Positions 6,763-14,271 are shown, counted from the stretch's first letter. The stretch: 48,545 nucleotides of DNA from Candidatus Saccharimonadales bacterium (GCA_025450575.1 JANWHE010000025.1:1-48545), one strand, 5' to 3'. Made by a program: numbers and translations. The notes: generated from the sequence alone by a model not told the origin.

Positions 6763-7905
6763 CTAATGTTCTAATGCATCCCTAACAGAATAATAGGCAG
6801 GCTTCGGTTGATAATTTTTATCAAACATCAATGGCATAGCGTCAGGAAGGCCTACGTAGTTATACCAGGTTTCTTTGTCCGTGATCCCTAGAAAGGCAAA
6901 GCTGTGGCACGCCTGTGATTCTGTGCATGCGCGTACCATATCGTAGTAAATTTTAGCTTCCTGTTGATCTTTCTGCTCCGTCGACCCTTTAACACCGTTC
7001 ATATTTACGTCAAATTCTGTAACATAAACACCAATACCTAACGCAGCGAACCGTTGCATATTTTTAATGACTGCCTCTTTTGTTGGCGGAGAGCTACCAT
7101 CCAAATGCATTTGCATTCCGATTCCATCTATTGGAACACCGCGTGCCTGAGCACCCTTAATATAGTCATACATAGCATTTGAAGTCTGGTTTATGGTTTC
7201 ATTATTAAAGTCGTTTAGAATCAGCTTTGAGTTCGGGTCGGCTTCTCTAGCCCAAATAAAAGCGGAGTCTATGTACCCATCCCCTCCTGTATTGTCGGCC
7301 CACCAGTCATGTAGGCCATAAAGGTGCTGACTGCGTGTAAATGCTTCATTTACCACGCTCCACTGAGCTATTTTCCCCCGGTAATGTTGCCCAACTGTCA
7401 GTATATGGTTTTGCATAATATTCATTAGCTGTTGCTTGCTATACCTGCCATTAATTAGCCAGCTTGGCAGCCATTTTTGTTCTCCCCATACATAATGATG
7501 GGCTTGTAGGGGCATTTGGTGGTCTTCAGCGAATTGTACAACCTGATCCATCTGTTTGAAATTGAAAGTCGTTGGTGAAGGCCTAAGCCCACCATCAGTG
7601 AAATACCAATTCGGCGTATTATCAGCTAAAGCAAAACTAAATTGCGAAGTCAAAATATCTGTATAAGGCTTATCGTTTAGATGGCTGAGTATGGCAAAAT
7701 TACCCAGTTCTAATCCCTTCGAGGATGCTAATTGTTTGAGGGGCGGTTTTGGAAGAACTGGTTCGTGTACACGATTCTCAATTTTGTATAATGCTACACT
7801 CACTATTCCGATAATAAAAAGGGGTAGAATAAATAAAAAAATCTTTCTTTTTCGCCATGCACTTCTCGGATTCTTAAACAACCTTTTAGACTTACTTGAC
7901 ATCAA
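6763..7905 (-). CDS. Membrane-anchored GH10 endo-beta-1,4-xylanase
   Basis: 380 residues. A basic N-terminus and one membrane helix (about 22-40) anchor it outside the cell. The rest is a GH10 TIM barrel: PLQAHHYVWGEQKWLPSWL, acid/base glutamate E187 in WSVVNEA, and nucleophile E297 in VYVTEFDVNM. These are the two catalytic glutamates of the family, so it should be active on xylan or a related beta-1,4-glycan. It lies in an AT-rich accessory segment between tRNA-fMet and a degraded tRNA-tail repeat, which suggests recent acquisition. No other glycan-degrading gene is nearby. It could start one codon later (MSSKSK). Confidence 0.93.
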   Translation of the reverse strand: MMSSKSKRLFKNPRSAWRKRKIFLFILPLFIIGIVSVALYKIENRVHEPVLPKPPLKQLASSKGLELGNFAILSHLNDKPYTDILTSQFSFALADNTPNWYFTDGGLRPSPTTFNFKQMDQVVQFAEDHQMPLQAHHYVWGEQKWLPSWLINGRYSKQQLMNIMQNHILTVGQHYRGKIAQWSVVNEAFTRSQHLYGLHDWWADNTGGDGYIDSAFIWAREADPNSKLILNDFNNETINQTSNAMYDYIKGAQARGVPIDGIGMQMHLDGSSPPTKEAVIKNMQRFAALGIGVYVTEFDVNMNGVKGSTEQKDQQEAKIYYDMVRACTESQACHSFAFLGITDKETWYNYVGLPDAMPLMFDKNYQPKPAYYSVRDALEH

Positions 7906-7987
7906 GCTTAGTCTACACCCGTTCCATTATCACCCGGTAGAGTAAGCTAACAGATTACCCTCACTAGTTAAACTCTTCCATCTACTC

Positions 7988-8078
7988 AGCTCTGACAAGA
8001 GCTGGTTCTAATTCGAAGGGACCAGGGCTACCGAGAAAGAATTACAGATAGAGATTGGTTCCAAAACCAGTCTTTTTT
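7988..8078. repeat. tRNA-tail-like repeat A with terminator
   Basis: Contains GGGCTACCGAG followed by GAAT-ACAGATA-GATTGG, which aligns with the tRNA-fMet CCA end and its downstream flank at about 25 of 33 positions. It then forms a hairpin GATTGGTT/AACCAGTC with six T. No plus-strand gene precedes this terminator, so it looks like a copied tRNA tail. The upstream part (CTCTGACAAGA, AATTCGAA) is shared with repeat B. Confidence 0.6.
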
Positions 8079-8144
8079 GATTTAAGTCGGCACTCACCCC
8101 CGTTAATTAAGTTCGAGTCCTGCGTGGTCTGTTTATCAATTATA

Positions 8145-8181
8145 TTGACAATATGTTGTGAGTGCGCAATAATACATTGCG
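8145..8181 (+). promoter_or_regulatory. Promoter and XRE operator
   Basis: TTGACA (8145-8150), 17-base spacer, AATAAT (8168-8173). A perfect inverted repeat CGCAAT-N5-ATTGCG (8165-8181) covers the -10 box and likely start point, a typical site for autorepression by the XRE regulator that begins three bases later. Confidence 0.6.
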
Positions 8182-8183
8182 TA

Positions 8184-8417
8184 ATGATATATAACAGGAT
8201 AGCGTTACTGCGTACTGAACAAGGTATTTCTCGTCAAGAGCTTGCCGATAAAGTAGGCGTAAATTATCAAACAATCGGTTTCATTGAGCGAGGAGATTAC
8301 TCGCCTAGTCTCGAGCTCGCTTTTAAGCTGGCTGAAATCTTTGGAGTTGAATTAACGACTATATTCTCGGATCAACCTTTTCAGCCGCTATTTGCTACTA
8401 AGAAGGAGAGGAAATGA
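8184..8417 (+). CDS. XRE-family HTH regulator
   Basis: 77 residues from the ATG at 8184 (MIYNRIALLRTEQGISRQEL); the ORF-track start 43 codons earlier runs through the promoter and is rejected. The HTH reads ISRQELADKVGVNYQTIGFIERGDYSPSLELAFKLAEIFGVELTTIF, the compact Cro/CI-type regulator often paired with a membrane protein. The stop overlaps the next ATG (ATGA), so the pair is one operon. The message would be almost leaderless. Located in the AT-rich accessory region between repeats A and B. Confidence 0.9.
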   Translation: MIYNRIALLRTEQGISRQELADKVGVNYQTIGFIERGDYSPSLELAFKLAEIFGVELTTIFSDQPFQPLFATKKERK

Positions 8418-9082
8418 AACTATTTGGTCTAAAGACATCTTGGATTGTGTCTGGGTGTTTAGTGCTATGGGCAGCCGTACTATTTCTATTAGCAACCCCA
8501 GGAATAATCAACGCATTAGCGATATTACCAATAGTGTTACTTCTGGCTGTTTTGTCGTCTTTCCCTACTGCCTATATTTTGCTAAAGGGGATTAGTGACA
8601 GAAACCCAAGAGATGAAAGGTTTGTGGAAAGTCCATTAGCCAAAGTAATAAGTGCACTAATAATTCTTTGCTCAGCAGTAAGCGTAATAACGGCTATAAA
8701 AAGCTTATGGATTTCGCCTTCATTTAGTAAATATACCTATGAAAATACAGCAACGGGGACGATTTTTGCTGCATTTGTACTCTTGGCTATACTTACAGCT
8801 TTGCAGAAAGATATTTACTGGGTTACAACCAGAGCGAAAAGCCTAAAGCTCGATGAACGTCAACTTCAAGAAAGGCGACAAGTATTCGAAGTCAGCTATA
8901 AGCTAGGAGCCTTGATTGTACTGATAAGTGCATGGGCAGTTTCATCTTTTGGACATGATATCCCAGCAATAATTGCTAAAAATTATAATTCTGTACCAAG
9001 CCATCTATTTTATCCGGCTTTCAGTCTCGCTCTAACATTGTACGCATTGCCTTTAGCTGTAGCTGCATGGAGGAAGAGGTAG
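8414..9082 (+). CDS. Multi-pass membrane protein paired with XRE regulator
   Basis: 222 residues with about six hydrophobic helices in pairs (10-30, 35-58, 75-97, 110-128, 158-180, 200-218). The cytoplasmic loop contains KLDERQLQERRQVFEVSYK, which resembles the DER-type motif of DUF2178/DUF3169 membrane proteins that sit beside small XRE regulators. Function unknown. Translationally coupled to the regulator through ATGA, with GGAGAGG as ribosome site. Base composition is more AT-rich than the core genes. Confidence 0.75.
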   Translation: MKLFGLKTSWIVSGCLVLWAAVLFLLATPGIINALAILPIVLLLAVLSSFPTAYILLKGISDRNPRDERFVESPLAKVISALIILCSAVSVITAIKSLWISPSFSKYTYENTATGTIFAAFVLLAILTALQKDIYWVTTRAKSLKLDERQLQERRQVFEVSYKLGALIVLISAWAVSSFGHDIPAIIAKNYNSVPSHLFYPAFSLALTLYALPLAVAAWRKR

Positions 9083-9106
9083 GGTTCCACTACTTTCCGC
9101 CTGTTT

Positions 9107-9186
9107 AGCTCTGATAAGATTGAGCTCCAATTCGAATGGACTTGGGCTACCAAGTTAGATTCAGAAGGCGCCTCTGCGCCTTTTTC
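9107..9186. repeat. tRNA-tail-like repeat B with terminator
   Basis: Shares CTCTGA-AAGA, CAATTCGAA, GGAC and GGGCTACC with repeat A, and GGGCTACCAAGT-AGATT (9144-9161) with repeat C. It ends in the hairpin AAGGCGC-CTCT-GCGCCTT plus T-run (9165-9186), which also serves as terminator for the XRE operon. Confidence 0.65.
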
Positions 9187-9245
9187 TGTTGAAATCAATC
9201 CTTAAAGTGGGCTCATTTGACCGGTTGGTGTAGTACTGGGGGTAG

Positions 9246-9839
9246 CTAGATCCACCAAGACGCTAAATCAGCTATTGCGTGGGCCATCCCAGATGCTACG
9301 AATGTACCGCTTAGGGACCTAATAACCCCCAGCCAAATCCCTACAGCAAAATCCAGCGGAACGATTCGCCAACCATAGAGAGGGATATGAAGGGCGGTAA
9401 ATAATATGGCCGCGATTATGACAGCCTCTTTTTCAGTCCGCCATTTCTTTATTACGTCAAATAACGCGCCTCTCAAAAATGCTTCCTCGGCGAAAGCCAC
9501 GGTAGTAGCTGCTGCCGCCCAGCTGAGGTAGCCTTTGCCTCCGTGCAGCTTACTGGAGCCTAAAAGATGAATAAACATGGCGGGCAGGCACAGAAATAAC
9601 CCACCAGCTATTCCGATAAGTACGACCTTCCGGTTGATTATCGCCCTTGTGCCAGCAGCGAGAGTAAGCAGCAGTAAGCAGCTGGCAAAAGCTAAGCCTG
9701 CGGGTATGGACTGAGCTACGCTATATCCTCCAAGGACAATCCGCAGCCCCAGCGAAGCCCCGAAACCTATCATCAAAACGCCCACCAGAAGCATCCGAGG
9801 CTTAACGAAAATAGCTTTGGGGTAAGTAACCGCGATCAT
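9246..9839 (-). CDS. CPBP-family intramembrane metalloprotease
   Basis: 197 residues, about six membrane helices. The CPBP (Abi/CAAX-like) motifs are present: EEAFLRG (about residues 117-123), a histidine in FTALHIPLYGW, and a final motif region with GMAHAIADLASWW. Such proteases cleave membrane substrates or, in some bacteria, give bacteriocin self-protection. Its start overlaps the stop of the 247-aa gene (9836-9839), making a three-gene operon with two other membrane proteins. It lies between repeats B and C. Confidence 0.88.
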   Translation of the reverse strand: MIAVTYPKAIFVKPRMLLVGVLMIGFGASLGLRIVLGGYSVAQSIPAGLAFASCLLLLTLAAGTRAIINRKVVLIGIAGGLFLCLPAMFIHLLGSSKLHGGKGYLSWAAAATTVAFAEEAFLRGALFDVIKKWRTEKEAVIIAAILFTALHIPLYGWRIVPLDFAVGIWLGVIRSLSGTFVASGMAHAIADLASWWI

Positions 9840-10579
9840 TGGCGGCCCTTTTTACTGCCGGAACGGATTACGAATATGATGGCTATCATTGCCGCTATGA
9901 TTATCAGAATACCGATAACCAGAGCTGTTTTAATTTTATGCTGGTGATGGATTTTACTAACGGTCGATTTAGGGATAACTAACGCATAATCGCCCACATC
10001 ACTTAACTGGGCCTCATAAATATCGTTGCCGACCTGGCTGGTCCCCACCCTCATCCAGCTTCCATTTACCGGCTTATGTTCCATGACCGGCTGGGATAGA
10101 AAGCCTTGGGGCAGCCGTAAATCAATATAGCTGGTACTACTATTTGCTAGAAACCTAAACTCGACAGTTCCAGTATTAGGCGTTATCGTCAGTCTATAAA
10201 CATTGCCAGCAATAGTGCCATCGCTTGGCTGAACGGTTGGAGCCAAGGGTACGGCTTTAATATCTACCGTCTTAGCTTCCGGCGATAAGATCAGGGAGTT
10301 CTCACCCAGGTTAACCGCTACCTGCGGGCCGGTTTCGTTACTGGAAACATAGAGGCCGTTCAGGTTGTTTGTCAAATCAGAGATATTGAATAGTCCAGCG
10401 GCGTCGGTCGGGGGCGAAGTCGACCGCTTTTGCGATGCTGGCGGCGAAACATAACGATACGGCTCATCGGGGTTGCCGATGCCGTCATAAATCGGCACGG
10501 CCTTGCCATTGATTAATGCGGCGGCTACAACGGCTAATCCAGCCACTAGAATCAGCTTTGTCTTCGGCTTGCGGGTCAT
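9836..10579 (-). CDS. Exported protein with C-terminal membrane anchor
   Basis: 247 residues, not recognised. It has an N-terminal hydrophobic segment (about 8-26, signal or anchor), an extracytoplasmic domain that looks beta-rich (YRLTITPNTGTVEFRFLANSS, IDLRLPQGFL), a C-terminal helix (about 218-238) and a basic tail (RSGSKKGRQ). The topology resembles surface proteins held by the C-terminus. It overlaps both neighbours by four bases and is probably made with them as a unit. Confidence 0.7.
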   Translation of the reverse strand: MTRKPKTKLILVAGLAVVAAALINGKAVPIYDGIGNPDEPYRYVSPPASQKRSTSPPTDAAGLFNISDLTNNLNGLYVSSNETGPQVAVNLGENSLILSPEAKTVDIKAVPLAPTVQPSDGTIAGNVYRLTITPNTGTVEFRFLANSSTSYIDLRLPQGFLSQPVMEHKPVNGSWMRVGTSQVGNDIYEAQLSDVGDYALVIPKSTVSKIHHQHKIKTALVIGILIIIAAMIAIIFVIRSGSKKGRQ

Positions 10580-12024
10580 AAATCTGAGATGTGGGCGCGC
10601 GTGCTTTCTTTAGCTTCGGCTACCTGTGAGTTGACGGGAATAATATAGCTTTCCTTACTCTTTTCTTTTACTAGGGGCTGGGCCAGGAGCCAAAGACTTA
10701 GCATGGTGTAGGCGACCATAGCGACGACCCAAGGATATTCCGCCCGTCTGGCAAGCACTATGTTTTTGTTAGACGACGCAAGATGGCGATGGGCTAAAAT
10801 CACGGCGACTACATGGACGAAGACGATAACAACGACAGAGAAATACCAGTAAAAACTGCTTGGCAGTAAGTGGGTATGGGGTTCAAAATTGTCATTGAAC
10901 GGATAAGCCAAGTGGATCGGCCAGCTCTCTTTGCCTATCGGATTACCAATCAAAGGGAACAGTAGCTGGCCGTTGACTATCAGATACTCAATGTTATGAG
11001 CCAGCAGATATCCGAATGATATGGGCAAAAGAGACGGCAGCAGCCCCGCTAACTCGGCGGTCCGGTTCATGGTGCGTCCGCCCGCCCGGCTGACCAAGCC
11101 CGCTATACTATCGAAGAACAACCAGATAATAAAAGCCAGGGCGGCGAAAATGAGAGTGGCCAAGAGCATATAAACTCCGGAGCCTATCGTTATGGAACCA
11201 GGCAGATGGTGCTGGAAGCGACTCCATAGCGGCGTAGACAATAGACCATCAAAACTTACGCTGACCAATAGCAGCAGAACGAAAGCTACGCGGCTGATGG
11301 TTGCTTCAAAAGGCACTTCTAAGCCGCCGGCAAAGCCTCTTTTGCCGGCCGAGCCAAAGCGGAGGACGCCTAACTTTCCCCAAGTGGAGTAGAGAACATG
11401 GAAAACTTCGCCTCTTTGCAGCCACGCCTGGCCATAGAGCAGGCCTAAGAAGGCGCTGGCAATAAAGTAGATGAGTAGCGCGCCTGCCGTTACGGCGGGC
11501 TTTACGGCTGTTTGGTTGTAGATAAGCTCTCCGCAGGCGATCAGGAAGAAAAGCGCGGCCGCCGGCCACCAGCCCAGCCAAGACGGCCATTTAAGGGCTT
11601 TACTCCTCCCGAGTAGCCTCTGCCTTAGTGAAGCTCTATCAGTTAATTGGGCTATGCTTACGAACGGGTTAAGCCGCTGTGTCCAATTTCCGACTACGCC
11701 GCAAGACAGTGGAACGGCGATCCAAATCACTAACCAAAATATTGTCGGGAGTATATTTTCCGGTATTTCCTGCGAGCCGAATAATCCCGTCGCAGCCAGC
11801 AGCCCAAGAATAATAATGCTTACGATCGCCCAAACCCAATTGAACTTTTTGAGGTGGATCTCCTCTTTTGCATATTTGGGCTGAGCAGACACTCTCCGCT
11901 GGATTACCAGCAAAAAAGACAGAAAGACTACGCTTGCGCCGCCAAGTAAGAATAACTTTAAAGATATCGGTAGCTCATAGCGCTGACCAAAAGCGTGAGC
12001 GAATACCGGCAACCCCATCTTCAT
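10576..12024 (-). CDS. Large multi-pass membrane protein
   Basis: 482 residues with about 11-12 hydrophobic helices. The opening PVFAHAFGQRYELPISLKLFLLGGASVVFLSFLLV resembles a poorly characterised actinobacterial membrane family (sometimes labelled fenitrothion hydrolase in databases, which I would not trust). First gene of the operon with the 247-aa exported protein and CPBP protease. A TAAAAT box lies six bases before the second in-frame ATG (12018), so the real start may be that one on a leaderless message. Possible role: membrane complex or transporter; unproven. Confidence 0.7.
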   Translation of the reverse strand: MKMGLPVFAHAFGQRYELPISLKLFLLGGASVVFLSFLLVIQRRVSAQPKYAKEEIHLKKFNWVWAIVSIIILGLLAATGLFGSQEIPENILPTIFWLVIWIAVPLSCGVVGNWTQRLNPFVSIAQLTDRASLRQRLLGRSKALKWPSWLGWWPAAALFFLIACGELIYNQTAVKPAVTAGALLIYFIASAFLGLLYGQAWLQRGEVFHVLYSTWGKLGVLRFGSAGKRGFAGGLEVPFEATISRVAFVLLLLVSVSFDGLLSTPLWSRFQHHLPGSITIGSGVYMLLATLIFAALAFIIWLFFDSIAGLVSRAGGRTMNRTAELAGLLPSLLPISFGYLLAHNIEYLIVNGQLLFPLIGNPIGKESWPIHLAYPFNDNFEPHTHLLPSSFYWYFSVVVIVFVHVVAVILAHRHLASSNKNIVLARRAEYPWVVAMVAYTMLSLWLLAQPLVKEKSKESYIIPVNSQVAEAKESTRAHISDL

Positions 12025-12054
12025 ATTTTACATGATAGCAAATAATAAATACCT

Positions 12055-12105
12055 GATGAATTAGGGCTACCAAGTCAGATTTCAAAAGCCTCTTCAGAGA
12101 TTTTT
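12055..12105. repeat. tRNA-tail-like repeat C
   Basis: GGGCTACCAAGTCAGATT (12064-12081) matches repeat B at 17 of 18 positions and shares GCTACCAAGTC with the tRNA-fMet end. It is followed by a weak CTCT/AGAG hairpin and a T-run. It marks the right edge of the accessory region. Confidence 0.6.
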
Positions 12106-12108
12106 CAT

Positions 12109-12150
12109 TGTGATTTGAATCACGTTTATGCCTGGTCCCTGTTGTATACT
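12109..12150 (+). promoter_or_regulatory. CRP-like box and -10 element
   Basis: TGTGA-N6-TCACG (12109-12124) fits the CRP-type consensus. The -10 box TATACT (12145-12150) has no good -35. The box centre falls about 41 bases before the predicted start, the class II activator position. Confidence 0.45.
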
Positions 12151-12182
12151 ATGCCTAAGCTAAAAAATAAAAAGGACTTAAA

Positions 12183-12746
12183 ATGGCGATCTCAAAAAAA
12201 GAACAAAGACGGGTAATTGATAAGGTTTTCATCTTATTGGGGGTAGCTACCATGCTGGTGCTGCTAGCCGCGGGCGGAATCGCCTGGAGAGGTTATACGT
12301 TCGCCACCGGCCAGGTCAAGTCGGAGCTTAGCTCGCAGAAGATATTCTTCCCGCCCAAAGGTAGCCCGGCCATCACCGCCCTGCCGCCCGCCGACCAAGC
12401 TCTGGTTAACCAATATGCCGGCCAGCAGCTTCTGACCGGCGACCAAGCCAAGGTTTACGCCAATAATTTCATCAATGTCCATCTTTCCGAGGTCGCCGGC
12501 GGTAAGACTTACGCCGAAGTCAGCACCGCGGCGATGGCTGACCCGACAAACGCCAAACTACAAGGCCAAAAAGCCGCTTTGTTCCAGGGTGAGACCCTGC
12601 GCGGCCTGCTGCTCAGCGCCGGGTATTCTTACTGGACGATGGGTATGCTGGCCCGGGACGCGGCTGTCGCCTTCTTCTCCGGCGCGGCGGTGATGGCGGT
12701 TCTGGTGCTGGCGGGTCTTAGCCGTCTAACTTTCGCTCGAAGATAA
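12183..12746 (+). CDS. Two-helix membrane protein, hypothetical
   Basis: 187 residues, not recognised. Membrane helices at about 15-37 and 158-182, with a roughly 120-residue domain outside. The outer domain contains LPPADQALVNQYAGQQLLTGDQAKVYANNFINVHL. The short termini are basic (KKEQRRVIDK at the N-terminus, LTFARR at the C-terminus), so both ends are probably cytoplasmic. A ribosome site (AAAGGA) is eight bases upstream. Expression may depend on a CRP-like activator (see the box upstream). Confidence 0.78.
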   Translation: MAISKKEQRRVIDKVFILLGVATMLVLLAAGGIAWRGYTFATGQVKSELSSQKIFFPPKGSPAITALPPADQALVNQYAGQQLLTGDQAKVYANNFINVHLSEVAGGKTYAEVSTAAMADPTNAKLQGQKAALFQGETLRGLLLSAGYSYWTMGMLARDAAVAFFSGAAVMAVLVLAGLSRLTFARR

Positions 12747-12763
12747 ACCTTCAGTCTCATCCC

Positions 12764-12792
12764 AAAAACTCCCCGTACACCGGGGAGTTTTT
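12764..12792. terminator. Bidirectional intrinsic terminator
   Basis: AAAAACTCCCC / GGGGAGTTTTT stem between the convergent 187-aa gene and the LysM gene. Confidence 0.9.
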
Positions 12793-12826
12793 CAGGTCGA
12801 AACTCTTCCTCTGACTAGCGAGAATC

Positions 12827-13486
12827 TTACCACCAGCCGTGGCTGACCCAGAAGTTGTAAGCTCCGGCCCAACCACCGTACTTACCGGCGTAAGCCGTAA
12901 AGAACGCGTTCTGGCAGGCATAGTCAGTGCCGCAGTACGCGAGCTTGCTGGCCGGACAGGCCTGGCCGATGCCGTAGCAGCCATTAGGGCTCATAGCGGT
13001 GGTCCGGCAGCCCGATTCATGGCTGTAGATATAATGCGCGTAGGAATTATCTCCGCAGCCGGAGACCGGCGCGGCCTGAATTACCGGAGGCGTAACTACT
13101 GGGGAAGAAACCTTATAGGCAGATGCGGCCGCGGATTGGGTGAAATCTTGAACCGGCGCGACTGCCGCTATAGGCAACTGGCGATCAGGTAACTGCTCGT
13201 CGGCGGCCGGGATACGGACTTTCTCGTCCGGATAAATCATATCAGGATCCGAAATATCGGTGTTGGCGTCGTACAGCCTGATATAGGTCGTCTGGTGAGC
13301 CGTAGCGATGCCGTCCAGCGTGTCGCCTTGGTTGACGGTGACAAAGTTCTGCTGGGCGCTGGCCTGCTTGACGTTTGCCTGCTTAACTTTATTCGTTGAC
13401 TGAGACTGCGCGTGAACGACCGGTCCATGGCCCATGGCTAAAACTACGGCCAATACCAGACCAGATGCAAAAGGCGCTAATTTCAT
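12827..13486 (-). CDS. Secreted LysM / Apf-like cell-wall protein
   Basis: 219 residues. A signal peptide ends near residue 26 (GPVVHAQ). A LysM domain spans about 47-93 (FVTVNQGDTLDGIATAHQTTYIRLYDANTDI). A Pro/Ala-rich linker follows, then a C-terminal domain (about 143-219) with YIYSHESGCRTTAMSPNGCYGIGQACPASKL, similar to aggregation-promoting-factor and transglycosylase-like proteins of Gram-positives; the SHESG glutamate is the probable catalytic residue. Six cysteines in this domain suggest disulfides. It likely binds and cuts peptidoglycan, of this cell or of a host. GGAGGG ribosome site. Confidence 0.88.
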   Translation of the reverse strand: MKLAPFASGLVLAVVLAMGHGPVVHAQSQSTNKVKQANVKQASAQQNFVTVNQGDTLDGIATAHQTTYIRLYDANTDISDPDMIYPDEKVRIPAADEQLPDRQLPIAAVAPVQDFTQSAAASAYKVSSPVVTPPVIQAAPVSGCGDNSYAHYIYSHESGCRTTAMSPNGCYGIGQACPASKLAYCGTDYACQNAFFTAYAGKYGGWAGAYNFWVSHGWW

Positions 13487-13508
13487 TTGTACCCTCCTTG
13501 ACTAATCA

Positions 13509-13569
13509 AAACTGCCTATGCGCGATCGGCATAGTTTAGAAAATTTCAGTTTTTCCAAAAAAGCAGTTT
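13509..13569 (-). promoter_or_regulatory. Structured 5' leader of the LysM gene
   Basis: On the minus strand AAACTGC (13569-13563) pairs with GCAGTTT (13515-13509), enclosing a hairpin CTATGC/GCATAG (13534-13516). It ends about 12 bases before the ribosome site. A TTGACA, 16-base spacer, TACGAT promoter near 13652-13625 would give a leader of about 130 bases. Possible riboregulation; no known class recognised. Confidence 0.35.
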
Positions 13570-13728
13570 GAAAGTCTGTATTAAAATTGTGTTTCCACCT
13601 CACAAGCAGAAGACACAAAGACCATCGTACAGGCACCCAAAAATATGTCAAGCGGATGCGCCCCGCCGCCCCAGTTAACCCTGTTGTAAATATGTAAAAT
13701 GCTTGTGTATTGTCCGCTTAGGCAAAGG

Positions 13729-14190
13729 TTAGTCGGTTGCAGCTTTCCGGCCAAGCAGAAAATCGCGCCAGGCTTCGATATTCCTGGTATAGCCGGGCCG
13801 ATTATCGATAGGCGTTACCGCGTTGTTATCGCGGTTATCGGCCAGGGCCGGATCGACGTACTTCATAGCCACGGATTTAGGGATCAGCAGTACTTGTTCG
13901 CCCGGGGCGGCCAGGCCGAGATTCTGCCGGGCCGATAATTCCTGATAAACTTCGGTATCATAAAACTGGTTCTGCAGGTAGGTGTTGTTATTCTGCAGAT
14001 GCAGCACGGCGTTCTGCTGCTGCAAGGCGGAAATCTGCTTCTGCAACTGGTAATTATTCTGGACTGTCCGGGCGCCGCTCCAGGCGATGGCCAGGACGAT
14101 TATCCCGAATATATAAAGCGCGATATTGCGGACATCGGCCAGCTGCCGGACTCTTTTGCTATTGAATAGTCTATAAATTTCGTCAAGCAT
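13729..14190 (-). CDS. FtsB/DivIC-like septum formation initiator
   Basis: 153 residues from the ATG at 14190 (MLDEIYRLFNSKRV). One membrane helix (about 27-44), then a coiled coil (QNNYQLQKQISALQQQNAVLHLQNNNTYLQNQ) and the family motif YQELSARQNLGLAAPGEQVLLIP. FtsB/DivIC proteins bridge the divisome at midcell. The ORF-track start at 14229 lies inside the tRNA and is rejected; an ATG at 14196 shares its first base with the tRNA CCA end. The message must come from tRNA cotranscription, leaving about five bases of leader after processing. Confidence 0.88.
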   Translation of the reverse strand: MLDEIYRLFNSKRVRQLADVRNIALYIFGIIVLAIAWSGARTVQNNYQLQKQISALQQQNAVLHLQNNNTYLQNQFYDTEVYQELSARQNLGLAAPGEQVLLIPKSVAMKYVDPALADNRDNNAVTPIDNRPGYTRNIEAWRDFLLGRKAATD

Positions 14191-14195
14191 AATCA

Positions 14196-14271
14196 TGGTG
14201 GGGATGGTTGGGTTCGAACCAACGACCAATCGGTTATGAGCCGACTGCTCTAACCACTGAGCTACATCCCC
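14196..14271 (-). tRNA. tRNA-Ile2(CAU), lysidine-requiring candidate
   Basis: 76 bases including CCA. Acceptor GGGGATG/CATCCCC fully paired, D arm GCTC/GAGC with C11:G24, anticodon stem GTCGG/CCGAT with loop CTCATAA, T loop TTCGAAC. It resembles Bacillus-type tRNA-Ile2 in the anticodon arm and in G1:C72, unlike the elongator Met at 2238 with G1-U72. With tilS in the window, Ile2 is the better assignment; a second elongator Met cannot be excluded. Confidence 0.85.

Noticed and set aside
7988-12105. Calling repeats A-C functional tRNA genes
   Set aside because: Only T-loop-like and CCA-like parts remain; T stems do not pair in register and no D or anticodon arm exists.
6602-12105. Calling the tRNA-fMet region a defined integrative element
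   Set aside because: No integrase, transposase, relaxase or clear identical att pair is visible, so it is reported as a finding, not as a mobile_element feature.
12475-12693. 72-aa ORF inside the 187-aa membrane gene
   Set aside because: Out-of-frame shadow, Arg/Pro-rich, no ribosome site.
14191-14229. ORF-track start of the FtsB-like protein
   Set aside because: These codons are the tRNA-Ile2 T arm and CCA end read as protein.
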